Shown here one piece after another: positions 1-6,659 of a DNA stretch of 13,662 nucleotides. The stretch's first letter is position 1; every line of letters begins with the position of its first letter. Origin of the DNA: DSSM01 sp964484125 (GTDB lineage: Bacteria; Bacteroidota; Ignavibacteria; Tepidaquicellales; Tepidaquicellaceae); NCBI GenBank assembly GCA_964484125.1, contig CAZAEK010000034.1, forward strand, positions 1 through 13,662, written 5' to 3'. Below the pieces are notes generated by a model. The model ran no database searches, was not told where the DNA came from, and saw only the letters and a program-made list of their open reading frames with translations. The translations under genes and the position numbers were made by a program.

Positions 1-246
1 GATTCCTACGGAATCGAAGAACGTAATAAACACAACTCCGTAGGAGTTGAAAGTTAGTAGAAAAATAAGATGCGATTTGCTACAAACATTCGATTCCTAC
101 GGAATCGAAGAACGTAATAAACACAACTCCGTAGGAGTTGAAAGTTTGTAGAAAAATAAGATGCGATTTGCTACAAACATTCGATTCCTACGGAATCGAA
201 GAACGTAATAAACACAACTCCGTAGGAGTTGAAAGTTTGTAGAAAA
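1..246. repeat. 91-bp palindromic tandem repeat, 2.7 copies
   Basis: Copies start at 1, 92 and 183 (period 91), and the third stops matching after 246. Copies are nearly identical; copy 1 has 'gttagtag' where the others have 'gtttgtag'. Each unit holds GATTCC-TAC-GGAATC (1-15 in copy 1) and CAACTCC-GTA-GGAGTTG (33-49 in copy 1). The cores TCCTACGGA and TCCGTAGGA are reverse complements, so the two hairpins can also pair with each other. Copy 2 has a further inverted pair, GTTTGTAG / CTACAAAC, spanning the unit junction. There are no unique spacers, so it is not a CRISPR array. Minus-strand open frames across it are translations of the repeat. No gene is seen in 1-343. Confidence 0.93.
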
Positions 247-256
247 GAAATAATTT

Positions 257-305
257 ATTCCCGTCCCGACAAGCCGGGATGCAAAGAACGCACCTTTGCG
301 GGAAT
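257..305. repeat. Palindromic repeat with potential three-way junction fold
   Basis: An outer stem ATTCCCG (257-263) / CGGGAAT (299-305) encloses two hairpins: TCCCG (264-268) / CGGGA (275-279), and GCAAAG (281-286) / CTTTGC (294-299). One base is shared between the last arm and the outer stem. It lies 38 bp before the first gene of the operon. It looks like a dispersed intergenic palindrome; its TCCCGACAAG core recurs in the tRNA-like copies near 9509 and 9698. It could affect transcription into the operon, but no promoter or terminator role is shown. Confidence 0.75.
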
Positions 306-343
306 GACAAAAGAAAGAAACACAAAACTGAAAGGAAAAAAAT

Positions 344-586
344 ATGATAGAAGTAAAAGTCCTTGGCACAGGATGTGCCAGATGCAAGGAACTCGAAAAA
401 ATGTGTAAAGATGTAATTGCAGAAAATAATATATCTGCTGAGGTACAAAAAGTTACAGACTTAAAAGACATAATGTCTTATGGAATAATGCAAACCCCCG
501 GGCTTGTAATAAACGGAAAAGTAATGTTATCCGGAAAACTGCCGACAAAATCAACATTGCTGCACTGGCTCAAAGAAAATATCTGA
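344..586 (+). CDS. Small thioredoxin-fold redox protein (redox-active disulfide protein 2 type)
   Basis: An 80-residue protein with a single thioredoxin-like fold. The redox motif C11-A-R-C14 follows the first beta strand, a third cysteine is at C21, and the cis-proline loop is 'QTPGLVING' (P52). There is no signal peptide, so it should act in the cytoplasm. The ATG at 344 is preceded by AAAGGA at 331-336, one of the few good ribosome-binding sites here. Proteins of this family are commonly encoded beside DUF318/ArsP-type permeases and arsenic genes, as here. Its partner is unknown; it may deliver electrons to, or bind metalloid for, the neighbouring permease. The TGA stop abuts the next reading frame directly, in the same frame. 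Confidence 0.9.
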   Translation: MIEVKVLGTGCARCKELEKMCKDVIAENNISAEVQKVTDLKDIMSYGIMQTPGLVINGKVMLSGKLPTKSTLLHWLKENI

Positions 587-1606
587 TTGAAAATATTTAG
601 TAAAATATGGTTTGTCTTAATCTGGATTGCTGTCTGGTTTATTATTTATTTTAATCTTGACAGAATATTTACTAATATCTATACATTTACAGGTTTATCC
701 GGAATTAAAGACGGCTATGCAAGAGCTATAGAATTTTTTATTTATGAAGTCCCGAAAGTGTTAATGCTTCTTACACTGATAGTTTTTATTATGGGGATAG
801 TCAGAACTTATTTCTCACCTGAAAAAACAAGGGCAATACTCGAGGGTAAGTCTCATTTTGCAGGAAATGTTTTGGCTTCTATATTAGGTATATTCACTCC
901 ATTTTGTTCCTGTTCAGCAGTGCCTTTATTTATAGGTTTTGTTGAAGCAGGAGTTCCGCTCGGTGTAACATTATCTTTCTTAATTGCCGCACCTATGATT
1001 AACGAAGTTGCAGTTGTTTTACTGTTCGGATTATTCGGCTGGCAAGTTGCTGCGATTTATATCTCAACGGGCTTATTAATTGCAATAGTTTCCGGATATA
1101 TTATAGGCAGATTAAAACTTGAAAGATTTGTAGAAGAATGGGTTTACGAAATAAAAACCGGACAAAAAAACTCGAAAGAGGAAAAAATAATATTTACTGA
1201 AAGAATCCAAAGCGGCTATGTAGCAGTAAAAGATATTGTAGGTAAGGTATGGCTCTATATAATAGCAGGTGTGGCAATCGGTTCATTTGCTCACGGATAT
1301 GTGCCGGAAGATTTTATGGCATCAATAATGGGTAAATCAACATGGTGGTCAGTTCCTTTGTCTGTTTTAATAGGTATCCCCTTATATTCAAATGCGGCAG
1401 GTATTATACCTATTGTTGAAGTATTGCTTTCAAAGGGTGCTTCCCTTGGAACTGCATTAGCTTTTATGATGTCAGTAATCGGACTTTCTTTACCGGAAGC
1501 AATAATATTAAAAAAAGTATTAAAGCTGCCAATGATTTTTATATTCTTTGGAATAGTCGGAGCGGGGATTATTTTAGTAGGATTTATTTTTAATTTGATT
1601 TATTAA
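587..1606 (+). CDS. ArsP-type permease (DUF318 / PF03773 family)
   Basis: A 339-residue polytopic inner-membrane protein. Two helix bundles are separated by a charged cytosolic loop around residues 174-210. Family signatures are T104-P-F-C-S-C-S110 with the conserved cysteine pair C107/C109, 'APMINEV' near 135-141, and 'GIPLYSNAAGIIP' at 263-275 followed by 'LSLPEAIILKKVL'. Characterised ArsP members export trivalent organoarsenicals; other DUF318 permeases have unknown substrates, so the substrate here is inferred. The start is a TTG placed directly after the upstream TGA; no ATG lies near it, and the first in-frame ATG is about 58 codons in and would remove the first helix. The upstream small thioredoxin-fold gene and the downstream ACR3 gene support a metalloid role. 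Confidence 0.88.
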   Translation: MKIFSKIWFVLIWIAVWFIIYFNLDRIFTNIYTFTGLSGIKDGYARAIEFFIYEVPKVLMLLTLIVFIMGIVRTYFSPEKTRAILEGKSHFAGNVLASILGIFTPFCSCSAVPLFIGFVEAGVPLGVTLSFLIAAPMINEVAVVLLFGLFGWQVAAIYISTGLLIAIVSGYIIGRLKLERFVEEWVYEIKTGQKNSKEEKIIFTERIQSGYVAVKDIVGKVWLYIIAGVAIGSFAHGYVPEDFMASIMGKSTWWSVPLSVLIGIPLYSNAAGIIPIVEVLLSKGASLGTALAFMMSVIGLSLPEAIILKKVLKLPMIFIFFGIVGAGIILVGFIFNLIY

Positions 1607-1607
1607 T

Positions 1608-2690
1608 ATGGAAAAACTAACAAAAAAATTATCTTTCCTAGACCGCTATTTAACACTTTGGATTTTTATCGCTATGGCGTCTGCAGTTGTTATTGGTTAT
1701 TTATTTCCAGGGATTGTAAATTTCTGGAATAAATTTCAATCTGGCACTACAAACATTCCAATTGCTATAGGTCTGATACTTATGATGTATCCGCCGCTTG
1801 CAAAAGTGAAGTATGAAGAGCTTGGTAAAGTTTTCAGAAATGTAAAAGTTTTATTACTTTCGCTTATACAAAACTGGATTATAGGACCAATACTTATGTT
1901 CATACTTGCGATTTTATTTCTGCAGGACTACCCTCATTATATGGCAGGATTAATCCTGATAGGATTGGCAAGGTGTATTGCAATGGTAATAGTCTGGAAC
2001 GAACTTGCAAAAGGCGATACAGAATATGCTGCGGGATTAGTTGCTTTCAATTCCGTTTTTCAGGTTTTATTCTTCTCGGTTTATGCTTATGTTTTTTTAA
2101 CGGTACTGCCAGAAATGCTTGGACTCCAGTCATTTAAGGTTGATGTTACAATCGGTCAGATTGCAGAAAGTGTATTTATTTATCTTGGAATTCCTTTTAT
2201 TGCAGGTATAATCACGAGGTTAGTTCTCGTAAAATTAAAAGGCAAAGAATGGTATCAGACAAAATTCATTCCGAAAATCAGTCCTATCACGCTCATAGCT
2301 CTGCTCTTCACAATATTTGTGATGTTCACTCTGAAAGGTGAATACATAGTTAAAATACCTCTCGATGTTATCAGGATAGCAATACCGTTAGTGTTATATT
2401 TTGTAATAATGTTTTTTGTGTCGTTTTATATGGGTAAAAAAGTCGGAGCAGACTATTCAAAAACTGCGACTTTGTCCTTTACCGCTGCAAGTAATAACTT
2501 TGAGCTTGCAATAGCAGTTGCTATAGCAGTCTTTACTATAAATTCCGGAGAGGCATTTGCCGCAGTCATAGGTCCGCTTGTAGAAGTTCCGGTATTAATT
2601 ACATTAGTAAATGTTGCACTGTGGTTCCAGAAAAAATATTTTAAAAACCCTGAAGAAGGAGATGTCAAACCTCCTGATATATGTCCATAA
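1608..2690 (+). CDS. acr3: ACR3 family arsenite efflux transporter
   Basis: A 360-residue integral membrane protein of the ACR3 (bile/arsenite/riboflavin transporter) family, which extrudes As(III) across the inner membrane. It has about ten hydrophobic segments. Family landmarks are 'MMYPPLAKVKYEEL' at 59-72, 'LIGLARCIAMVIVWNELAKGD' at 117-137 containing C123, and 'NNFELAIAVAIAVF' with E299. The membrane Cys and Glu correspond to residues known to be needed for transport in characterised ACR3 proteins. The ATG follows the permease stop by one base, so the genes are presumably co-translated. No arsenate reductase (arsC), arsR or arsA is seen in this window. Confidence 0.95.
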   Translation: MEKLTKKLSFLDRYLTLWIFIAMASAVVIGYLFPGIVNFWNKFQSGTTNIPIAIGLILMMYPPLAKVKYEELGKVFRNVKVLLLSLIQNWIIGPILMFILAILFLQDYPHYMAGLILIGLARCIAMVIVWNELAKGDTEYAAGLVAFNSVFQVLFFSVYAYVFLTVLPEMLGLQSFKVDVTIGQIAESVFIYLGIPFIAGIITRLVLVKLKGKEWYQTKFIPKISPITLIALLFTIFVMFTLKGEYIVKIPLDVIRIAIPLVLYFVIMFFVSFYMGKKVGADYSKTATLSFTAASNNFELAIAVAIAVFTINSGEAFAAVIGPLVEVPVLITLVNVALWFQKKYFKNPEEGDVKPPDICP

Positions 2691-2719
2691 CTAATATTAA
2701 AATTTATAAAAAAAGAATT

Positions 2720-3115
2720 ATGAAATATTTCATAGTAGTAATAATGTTGGTGATGATATTTATTTCATGCGGTAAGAGTAATACTGAAAGCAACAAGCAA
2801 ACTGCAGGGGTAAAAGACTCGACAGTAAAACATAAAATAGAGTTTGTTGAACTTGGCTCTGTGAATTGTGTGCCTTGCAAAAAAATGCAACCAGTAATGG
2901 AATCAATTGAAAAAAGGTACGGCGGATTAGTTAAAGTTACTTTTCACGATGTCTGGAAAGATGAATCTGCCGGAAAAAAATATGGGATACAACTTATACC
3001 GACTCAGGTTTTTCTTGACGATAAAGGTGTAGAACTATTCAGACACGAGGGCTTTTTCCCGGAAGAAGAAATTGATAAGTTTTTACAATCAAAGGGTGTA
3101 AACCCTGTAAACTGA
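2720..3115 (+). CDS. Thioredoxin-like lipoprotein
   Basis: A 131-residue protein starting at the ATG at 2720. An earlier in-frame ATG at 2681 overlaps the ACR3 gene and would put a charged 13-residue stretch ahead of the signal sequence. Residues 1-17 form a lipoprotein-like signal ending 'MIFISC', with C17 as the likely lipidated cysteine, so the domain should sit in the periplasm, membrane-anchored. The thioredoxin domain follows: C50-V-P-C53 active site, 'LIPTQVF' cis-proline loop (P94), and C-terminal helix 'PEEEIDKFLQSKG'. It ends one base into the CcdA gene (TGATG overlap). That pairing suggests CcdA reduces it and it reduces periplasmic disulfides, for example in apocytochrome or in a metalloid-processing step. 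Confidence 0.88.
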   Translation: MKYFIVVIMLVMIFISCGKSNTESNKQTAGVKDSTVKHKIEFVELGSVNCVPCKKMQPVMESIEKRYGGLVKVTFHDVWKDESAGKKYGIQLIPTQVFLDDKGVELFRHEGFFPEEEIDKFLQSKGVNPVN

Positions 3116-3816
3116 TGATAGATAATATTTTTGAATATTTTACGAATGCCTTTTCTTATGGATTCGGCTTTTCTTTACTCGCTGCCTTTGCATGGGGAAT
3201 ATTAAGTATAATTCTAAGCCCATGTCATCTTTCAAGCATTCCGCTTGTTGTCGGGTTCTTAACTGCGAGGAATGAAATAAATACGGGAAAAACAATACTG
3301 CTCTCAACAGTTTTCGCAACAGGTATTTTAGTTACAATAATTTTTATTGGGATAATTACTGCATTAACAGGACATATACTTGGAGATATCGGAAAAATTG
3401 GAAATGTTATTGTAGCAGTTGTTTTTGTAATCATAGGTTTATATTTAATGGATATTATCAGGATACCTATTCCCGGAATGAGTATAAATTCACCAAAAAG
3501 TTCGGGATATATGTCTGCACTTATTCTGGGGTTATTATTTGGACTTGGATTAGGTCCGTGTACCTTTGCATTTATGGCACCAGTTATAGTGATTGTTTTT
3601 AAAATATCTGCAACAAGCATATTAAATTCCGTAATGCTTTTATTTGCATTTGCAACAGGGCATTGCCTCATAATAGCAATGGCAGGGGTTTCATTTGTCA
3701 AAGTTCAGAAATATTTAAATTGGAATGAAAATACAAAAGTTATAAATATAATTAAAAAAATATCAGGTATATTTATAATTATCGCAGGAATATATCTGAT
3801 GTATTTGTATATTTAA
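3115..3816 (+). CDS. CcdA-like cytochrome c biogenesis / thiol electron transporter
   Basis: A 233-residue membrane protein with about six helices. Two copies of the CcdA/DsbD signature are visible: 'LSPCHLSSIPLVVGFL' with C37, and 'GLGLGPCTFAFMAPV' with C149. These are the conserved membrane cysteines that pass reducing equivalents from cytoplasmic thioredoxin to periplasmic thiol proteins. An extra cysteine lies in the fifth helix ('ATGHCLII'). The start codon overlaps the preceding thioredoxin-lipoprotein stop in TGATG, and the octaheme cytochrome gene begins 12 bp after the stop. This order fits a dedicated CcdA-plus-thioredoxin relay, either for heme attachment or for metalloid chemistry. 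Confidence 0.9.
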   Translation: MIDNIFEYFTNAFSYGFGFSLLAAFAWGILSIILSPCHLSSIPLVVGFLTARNEINTGKTILLSTVFATGILVTIIFIGIITALTGHILGDIGKIGNVIVAVVFVIIGLYLMDIIRIPIPGMSINSPKSSGYMSALILGLLFGLGLGPCTFAFMAPVIVIVFKISATSILNSVMLLFAFATGHCLIIAMAGVSFVKVQKYLNWNENTKVINIIKKISGIFIIIAGIYLMYLYI

Positions 3817-3828
3817 AATTTTAAAAAA

Positions 3829-6282
3829 ATGAAAAAATATTTTCTACCCATCACTTTGCTGACATTAATATTAATTATTGTCACAATCTTCTATAAGCAA
3901 AACAATATTAATGAGAGACAAAATTTTTTTAATGACACATTAATTTCAATGAATGTATGCCCTCCGTTTTATTTATATGATGAAAATGACAGTCTGATAA
4001 ACCCTGTTTTGGGAATTAATGCTGATAAGCCATATTCTCCCCGCAAAACTTGTGGAAAATGTCATGATTACGAAAAAATTACAAAAGGATATCATTTCCA
4101 GCAGGGTAGGGGAGAAGAGCCAAATGAGTTAATGAAGGCAAGATATCAGTGGGTAACTTCACCCGGAAATTATGGAGGTACCTGGTGTTCTCCTGCGCCT
4201 ATTTACAGACAACTTGCAAAGAAGACAAACAAAAGTGCTAAAGAAATTGATATGACTTCATTTGACTTTATAACCGCAACTTGCGGCGGGTGCCATCCGG
4301 GAGGCGGTTCTCTGGAATTTGACAGAAATGGAATCCGATATGATAAATTTATAAAAGACAGTACAAATAAACTTTCTTCAGGAGACGATAATAATTTTGA
4401 CGGAGATTATTACAAAGCAAAATGGGATAAAACAGGCGTTATAGAGGCAGATTGTATGTTGTGCCATTTGCCGGAATATAATTTCAAAGTCAGGAATGCA
4501 AATTTAGATAGCTTGAATTTTAAATGGATGGCTACTGCGGGCTCTGGATTAGCATCAGTAAATGGCAGTATAAAATCTGATATTCCACCAGAAGTAATTT
4601 ATGATATAACTAAATTTGATAAAGAAGGGAAATTATCCCTGCATTTAGTTCGGGAGCCGCGAAATGAAACCTGCCTTAATTGTCATTCAAAGCCGGATTG
4701 GAAAAAGCGCGGAGCGTCATATACCTCAAGGACTGATGTACATATCAAAGCAGGTTTAAAATGTGTTGATTGCCATGCCGCAGGAAGAAATGCACCAAAT
4801 GAAAGAATAAGAGGCAAAGAGGAACATCAGTTTGGGAAAGGAGATGACCCGTCAGGATTTGTAAGAGATGATTTAGATAATACAGTAAGGGATTGCAAAG
4901 ATTGTCATTTAACAGGATACAGAAATGCTCCCATTGCAAAGCACAACTGGCTGCCTCCACTTCACCTTGAAAAATTATCCTGTCAGACCTGCCATATAAA
5001 TGTCAGAGGAGTTAAATCTGCTTTAGTCCAGGTTAGTGATGTTTATAATCCGGGTACAAAAATTTCTCCGCCTCCCAAATATATCTGGACATTTTATGAC
5101 CAGAATATGAAATACTGGAATCATTATGGCGAATTTAATATGTTTACAAATAAAGATCAGCCGAATGATATATTTTACCCATTGCTTGCAGAATATAAAG
5201 GGAAAATATTCCCTGTGAATCCGGTACACTCTGCCTGGCCAGGGATATATACTGAAGGTCAACCCGGACTTAACCAACCAAAAATGAAAGATGTATATGG
5301 AATGTGGATAGCACATAAAAATGAAAATAAATATCCTGAACTAAAGAAAATAAAAGATGATAACGGAGATAAAGTTCCTGAGGTAAATACTGAAGAAGAA
5401 ATTGATGCATTTATAAACTCAGTTAGAGAGCATCTTATTAACAGCGGTTATGATTTATCAGGTAAAGAAGTTGTTTGGGTAAATAACGACATAATGTACA
5501 GAAGTTCCAAAGAATTCAAAACACTCGATAAAAAAGAATTCGAATCATCACCTTATGCCTCAGTATATAAATATTCACACGATGTTTCACCATCAAAATC
5601 TGCACTCGGAATAAACGGATGTACTGATTGCCATAGCAACGATTCTAAATTCTTTAATGCTGCTATTGTAAAATATCCATTCGGAAGAGATGGTAAACCT
5701 GTTACTGAACCGCAGTATAAACGAATGGATATATCAGCATTTACTGTATTGATTGGTTTTCTTCGTGAAGAATACATGAAGCCATTGTTTTATATAGGTG
5801 TTTATTTATTTATTATTTCATTTTTAATTTTACTGATGGTTAAATACATACCGGAAGAGTTCAAAAGTTTAATCCCTGTTACAAAATATCCGTTTTATGT
5901 TACATTACTTATCAGTATTATGATAATTGCTGTAATTATTCTTTATCTTAAAACAGGCCTGCCTGAATATATGCTGCCGGAAAGATTTTTCCTCGATGCT
6001 AATCATTTCATTATTTCATTGATTAATATGCTTATAGGTATTATAACTTTAGTTGTTTTGCGAAATAAATCTGAAGACTTGTTTTTGCAAAAAATTATTA
6101 TAACACTTTTAATTGTTTCAGCATTTTCCGGCTTTTTGATGATAATTCAGTTTAATGCTATATTTCACTTTATAAGATATACATATACGGTTTTCGATTT
6201 AAGCCAAACAGCTCTTATATTTGTAACTACATTTGTTTTAATTAAAAATTTATATTTAAAGCAAATTAAATTTAAAATTTAA
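3829..6282 (+). CDS. Octaheme c-type cytochrome with C-terminal membrane domain
   Basis: An 817-residue protein. Residues 4-21 form one hydrophobic segment (signal anchor or signal peptide) without a clear cleavage site. Eight CXXCH heme c motifs lie at 75-79, 152-156, 209-213, 282-286, 312-316, 356-360, 385-389 and 598-602. Other notable parts are 'GYHFQQG' at 87-93, 'SPGNYGGTWCSPAPIY' at 111-126 with the non-heme C120, and C44. The 209-residue break between heme 7 and heme 8 is rich in aromatic and proline residues. The C-terminal ~165 residues carry about five helices (near 653-672, 688-707, 726-744, 755-776 and 789-806). H726 and H780 fall near one membrane face and could be heme b or quinone-site residues; this is inference. 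It is probably periplasmic and inner-membrane-bound, taking or giving electrons at the quinone pool. I cannot assign it to a named octaheme enzyme, and substrate and direction are unknown. Confidence 0.9.
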   Translation: MKKYFLPITLLTLILIIVTIFYKQNNINERQNFFNDTLISMNVCPPFYLYDENDSLINPVLGINADKPYSPRKTCGKCHDYEKITKGYHFQQGRGEEPNELMKARYQWVTSPGNYGGTWCSPAPIYRQLAKKTNKSAKEIDMTSFDFITATCGGCHPGGGSLEFDRNGIRYDKFIKDSTNKLSSGDDNNFDGDYYKAKWDKTGVIEADCMLCHLPEYNFKVRNANLDSLNFKWMATAGSGLASVNGSIKSDIPPEVIYDITKFDKEGKLSLHLVREPRNETCLNCHSKPDWKKRGASYTSRTDVHIKAGLKCVDCHAAGRNAPNERIRGKEEHQFGKGDDPSGFVRDDLDNTVRDCKDCHLTGYRNAPIAKHNWLPPLHLEKLSCQTCHINVRGVKSALVQVSDVYNPGTKISPPPKYIWTFYDQNMKYWNHYGEFNMFTNKDQPNDIFYPLLAEYKGKIFPVNPVHSAWPGIYTEGQPGLNQPKMKDVYGMWIAHKNENKYPELKKIKDDNGDKVPEVNTEEEIDAFINSVREHLINSGYDLSGKEVVWVNNDIMYRSSKEFKTLDKKEFESSPYASVYKYSHDVSPSKSALGINGCTDCHSNDSKFFNAAIVKYPFGRDGKPVTEPQYKRMDISAFTVLIGFLREEYMKPLFYIGVYLFIISFLILLMVKYIPEEFKSLIPVTKYPFYVTLLISIMIIAVIILYLKTGLPEYMLPERFFLDANHFIISLINMLIGIITLVVLRNKSEDLFLQKIIITLLIVSAFSGFLMIIQFNAIFHFIRYTYTVFDLSQTALIFVTTFVLIKNLYLKQIKFKI

Positions 6283-6286
6283 TAAA

Positions 6287-6589
6287 ATGAGCAAAATAAA
6301 AATTGAATATCAATATTTTGAAGATTGTCCTAATCACAAAAAACTACATCAGAATCTACTCGAAGCTATTAAAGGAATTGAAGATAAAATCGAAATAAAA
6401 TATATACTTGTTGAAAACAGTGAAACAGCAAAAAGAATAGGGTTCAGGGGCTCACCAACTATGCTGATAAATGGTGAAGATTTTGAGGGAATGCCCCCAC
6501 AGGAAGAGCCCTCTTTAAGTTGCAGAGTATATAAAAACGGAATTCCGACTACTGAAGATATTAAGAAAAGATTGAATTTATTTCATTAA
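6287..6589 (+). CDS. Small thioredoxin-fold protein, 'DF family (seleno)protein' type
   Basis: A 100-residue cytosolic protein, last gene of the operon, starting 4 bp after the cytochrome stop. 'YFEDCPNHKKL' gives a single active-site cysteine C14 at the usual thioredoxin position. 'GFRGSPTMLINGEDF' is the cis-proline loop (P57), and a second cysteine C79 lies in 'LSCRVYKNG'. This pattern matches the small thioredoxin-like family in which some members have selenocysteine at the first position; here the codon is an ordinary cysteine. Such proteins often lie in mercury- or arsenic-resistance loci, and a metal(loid)-binding or redox role is inferred. It is unrelated in detail to the first thioredoxin-fold gene at 344. 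Confidence 0.82.
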   Translation: MSKIKIEYQYFEDCPNHKKLHQNLLEAIKGIEDKIEIKYILVENSETAKRIGFRGSPTMLINGEDFEGMPPQEEPSLSCRVYKNGIPTTEDIKKRLNLFH

Positions 6590-6599
6590 GAGTAAATAA

Positions 6600-6615
6600 T
6601 ATAAAATATTTTATA
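6600..6615. other. AT-only palindrome between convergent genes
   Basis: TATAAAATATTTTATA is a perfect 16-nt palindrome in the 70-bp space between the operon end and the converging porin gene. Its position would suit a bidirectional terminator. It has no GC in the stem and would be weak, so this may only be base composition. Confidence 0.25.
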
Positions 6616-6659
6616 ATGTAAAAAGTCTGAATTCTGAAACTGCAACTGGGAAAAAACCT

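Noticed and set aside
1..246. CRISPR array, because of regularly spaced repeats
   Set aside because: The entire 91-bp period is conserved, with no variable spacers, only 2.7 copies and no cas genes.
97..471. Minus-strand open frames of 124 and 86 codons across the repeats
   Set aside because: They are translations of the tandem palindromic repeat and the antisense of the thioredoxin-fold gene; the repeated peptide simply follows the DNA repeat.
584..586. TGA as a selenocysteine codon joining thioredoxin and permease
   Set aside because: It sits at the natural end of a complete thioredoxin fold, not at a redox position, and I see no SECIS-like hairpin directly after it.
3225..3701. 158-codon minus-strand open frame
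   Set aside because: It lies antisense inside the CcdA gene, which has clear family motifs and operon context; the antisense peptide is low in recognisable structure.
3829..6282. Assignment to octaheme tetrathionate reductase, hydroxylamine oxidoreductase or sulfite reductase MccA
   Set aside because: It has eight hemes, but I cannot match active-site features by eye, and the polytopic C-terminus is not typical of those enzymes.
344..6589. Dissimilatory arsenate reductase (Arr) or arsenite oxidase locus
   Set aside because: No molybdopterin subunit, iron-sulfur subunit or Rieske protein is present in the window.
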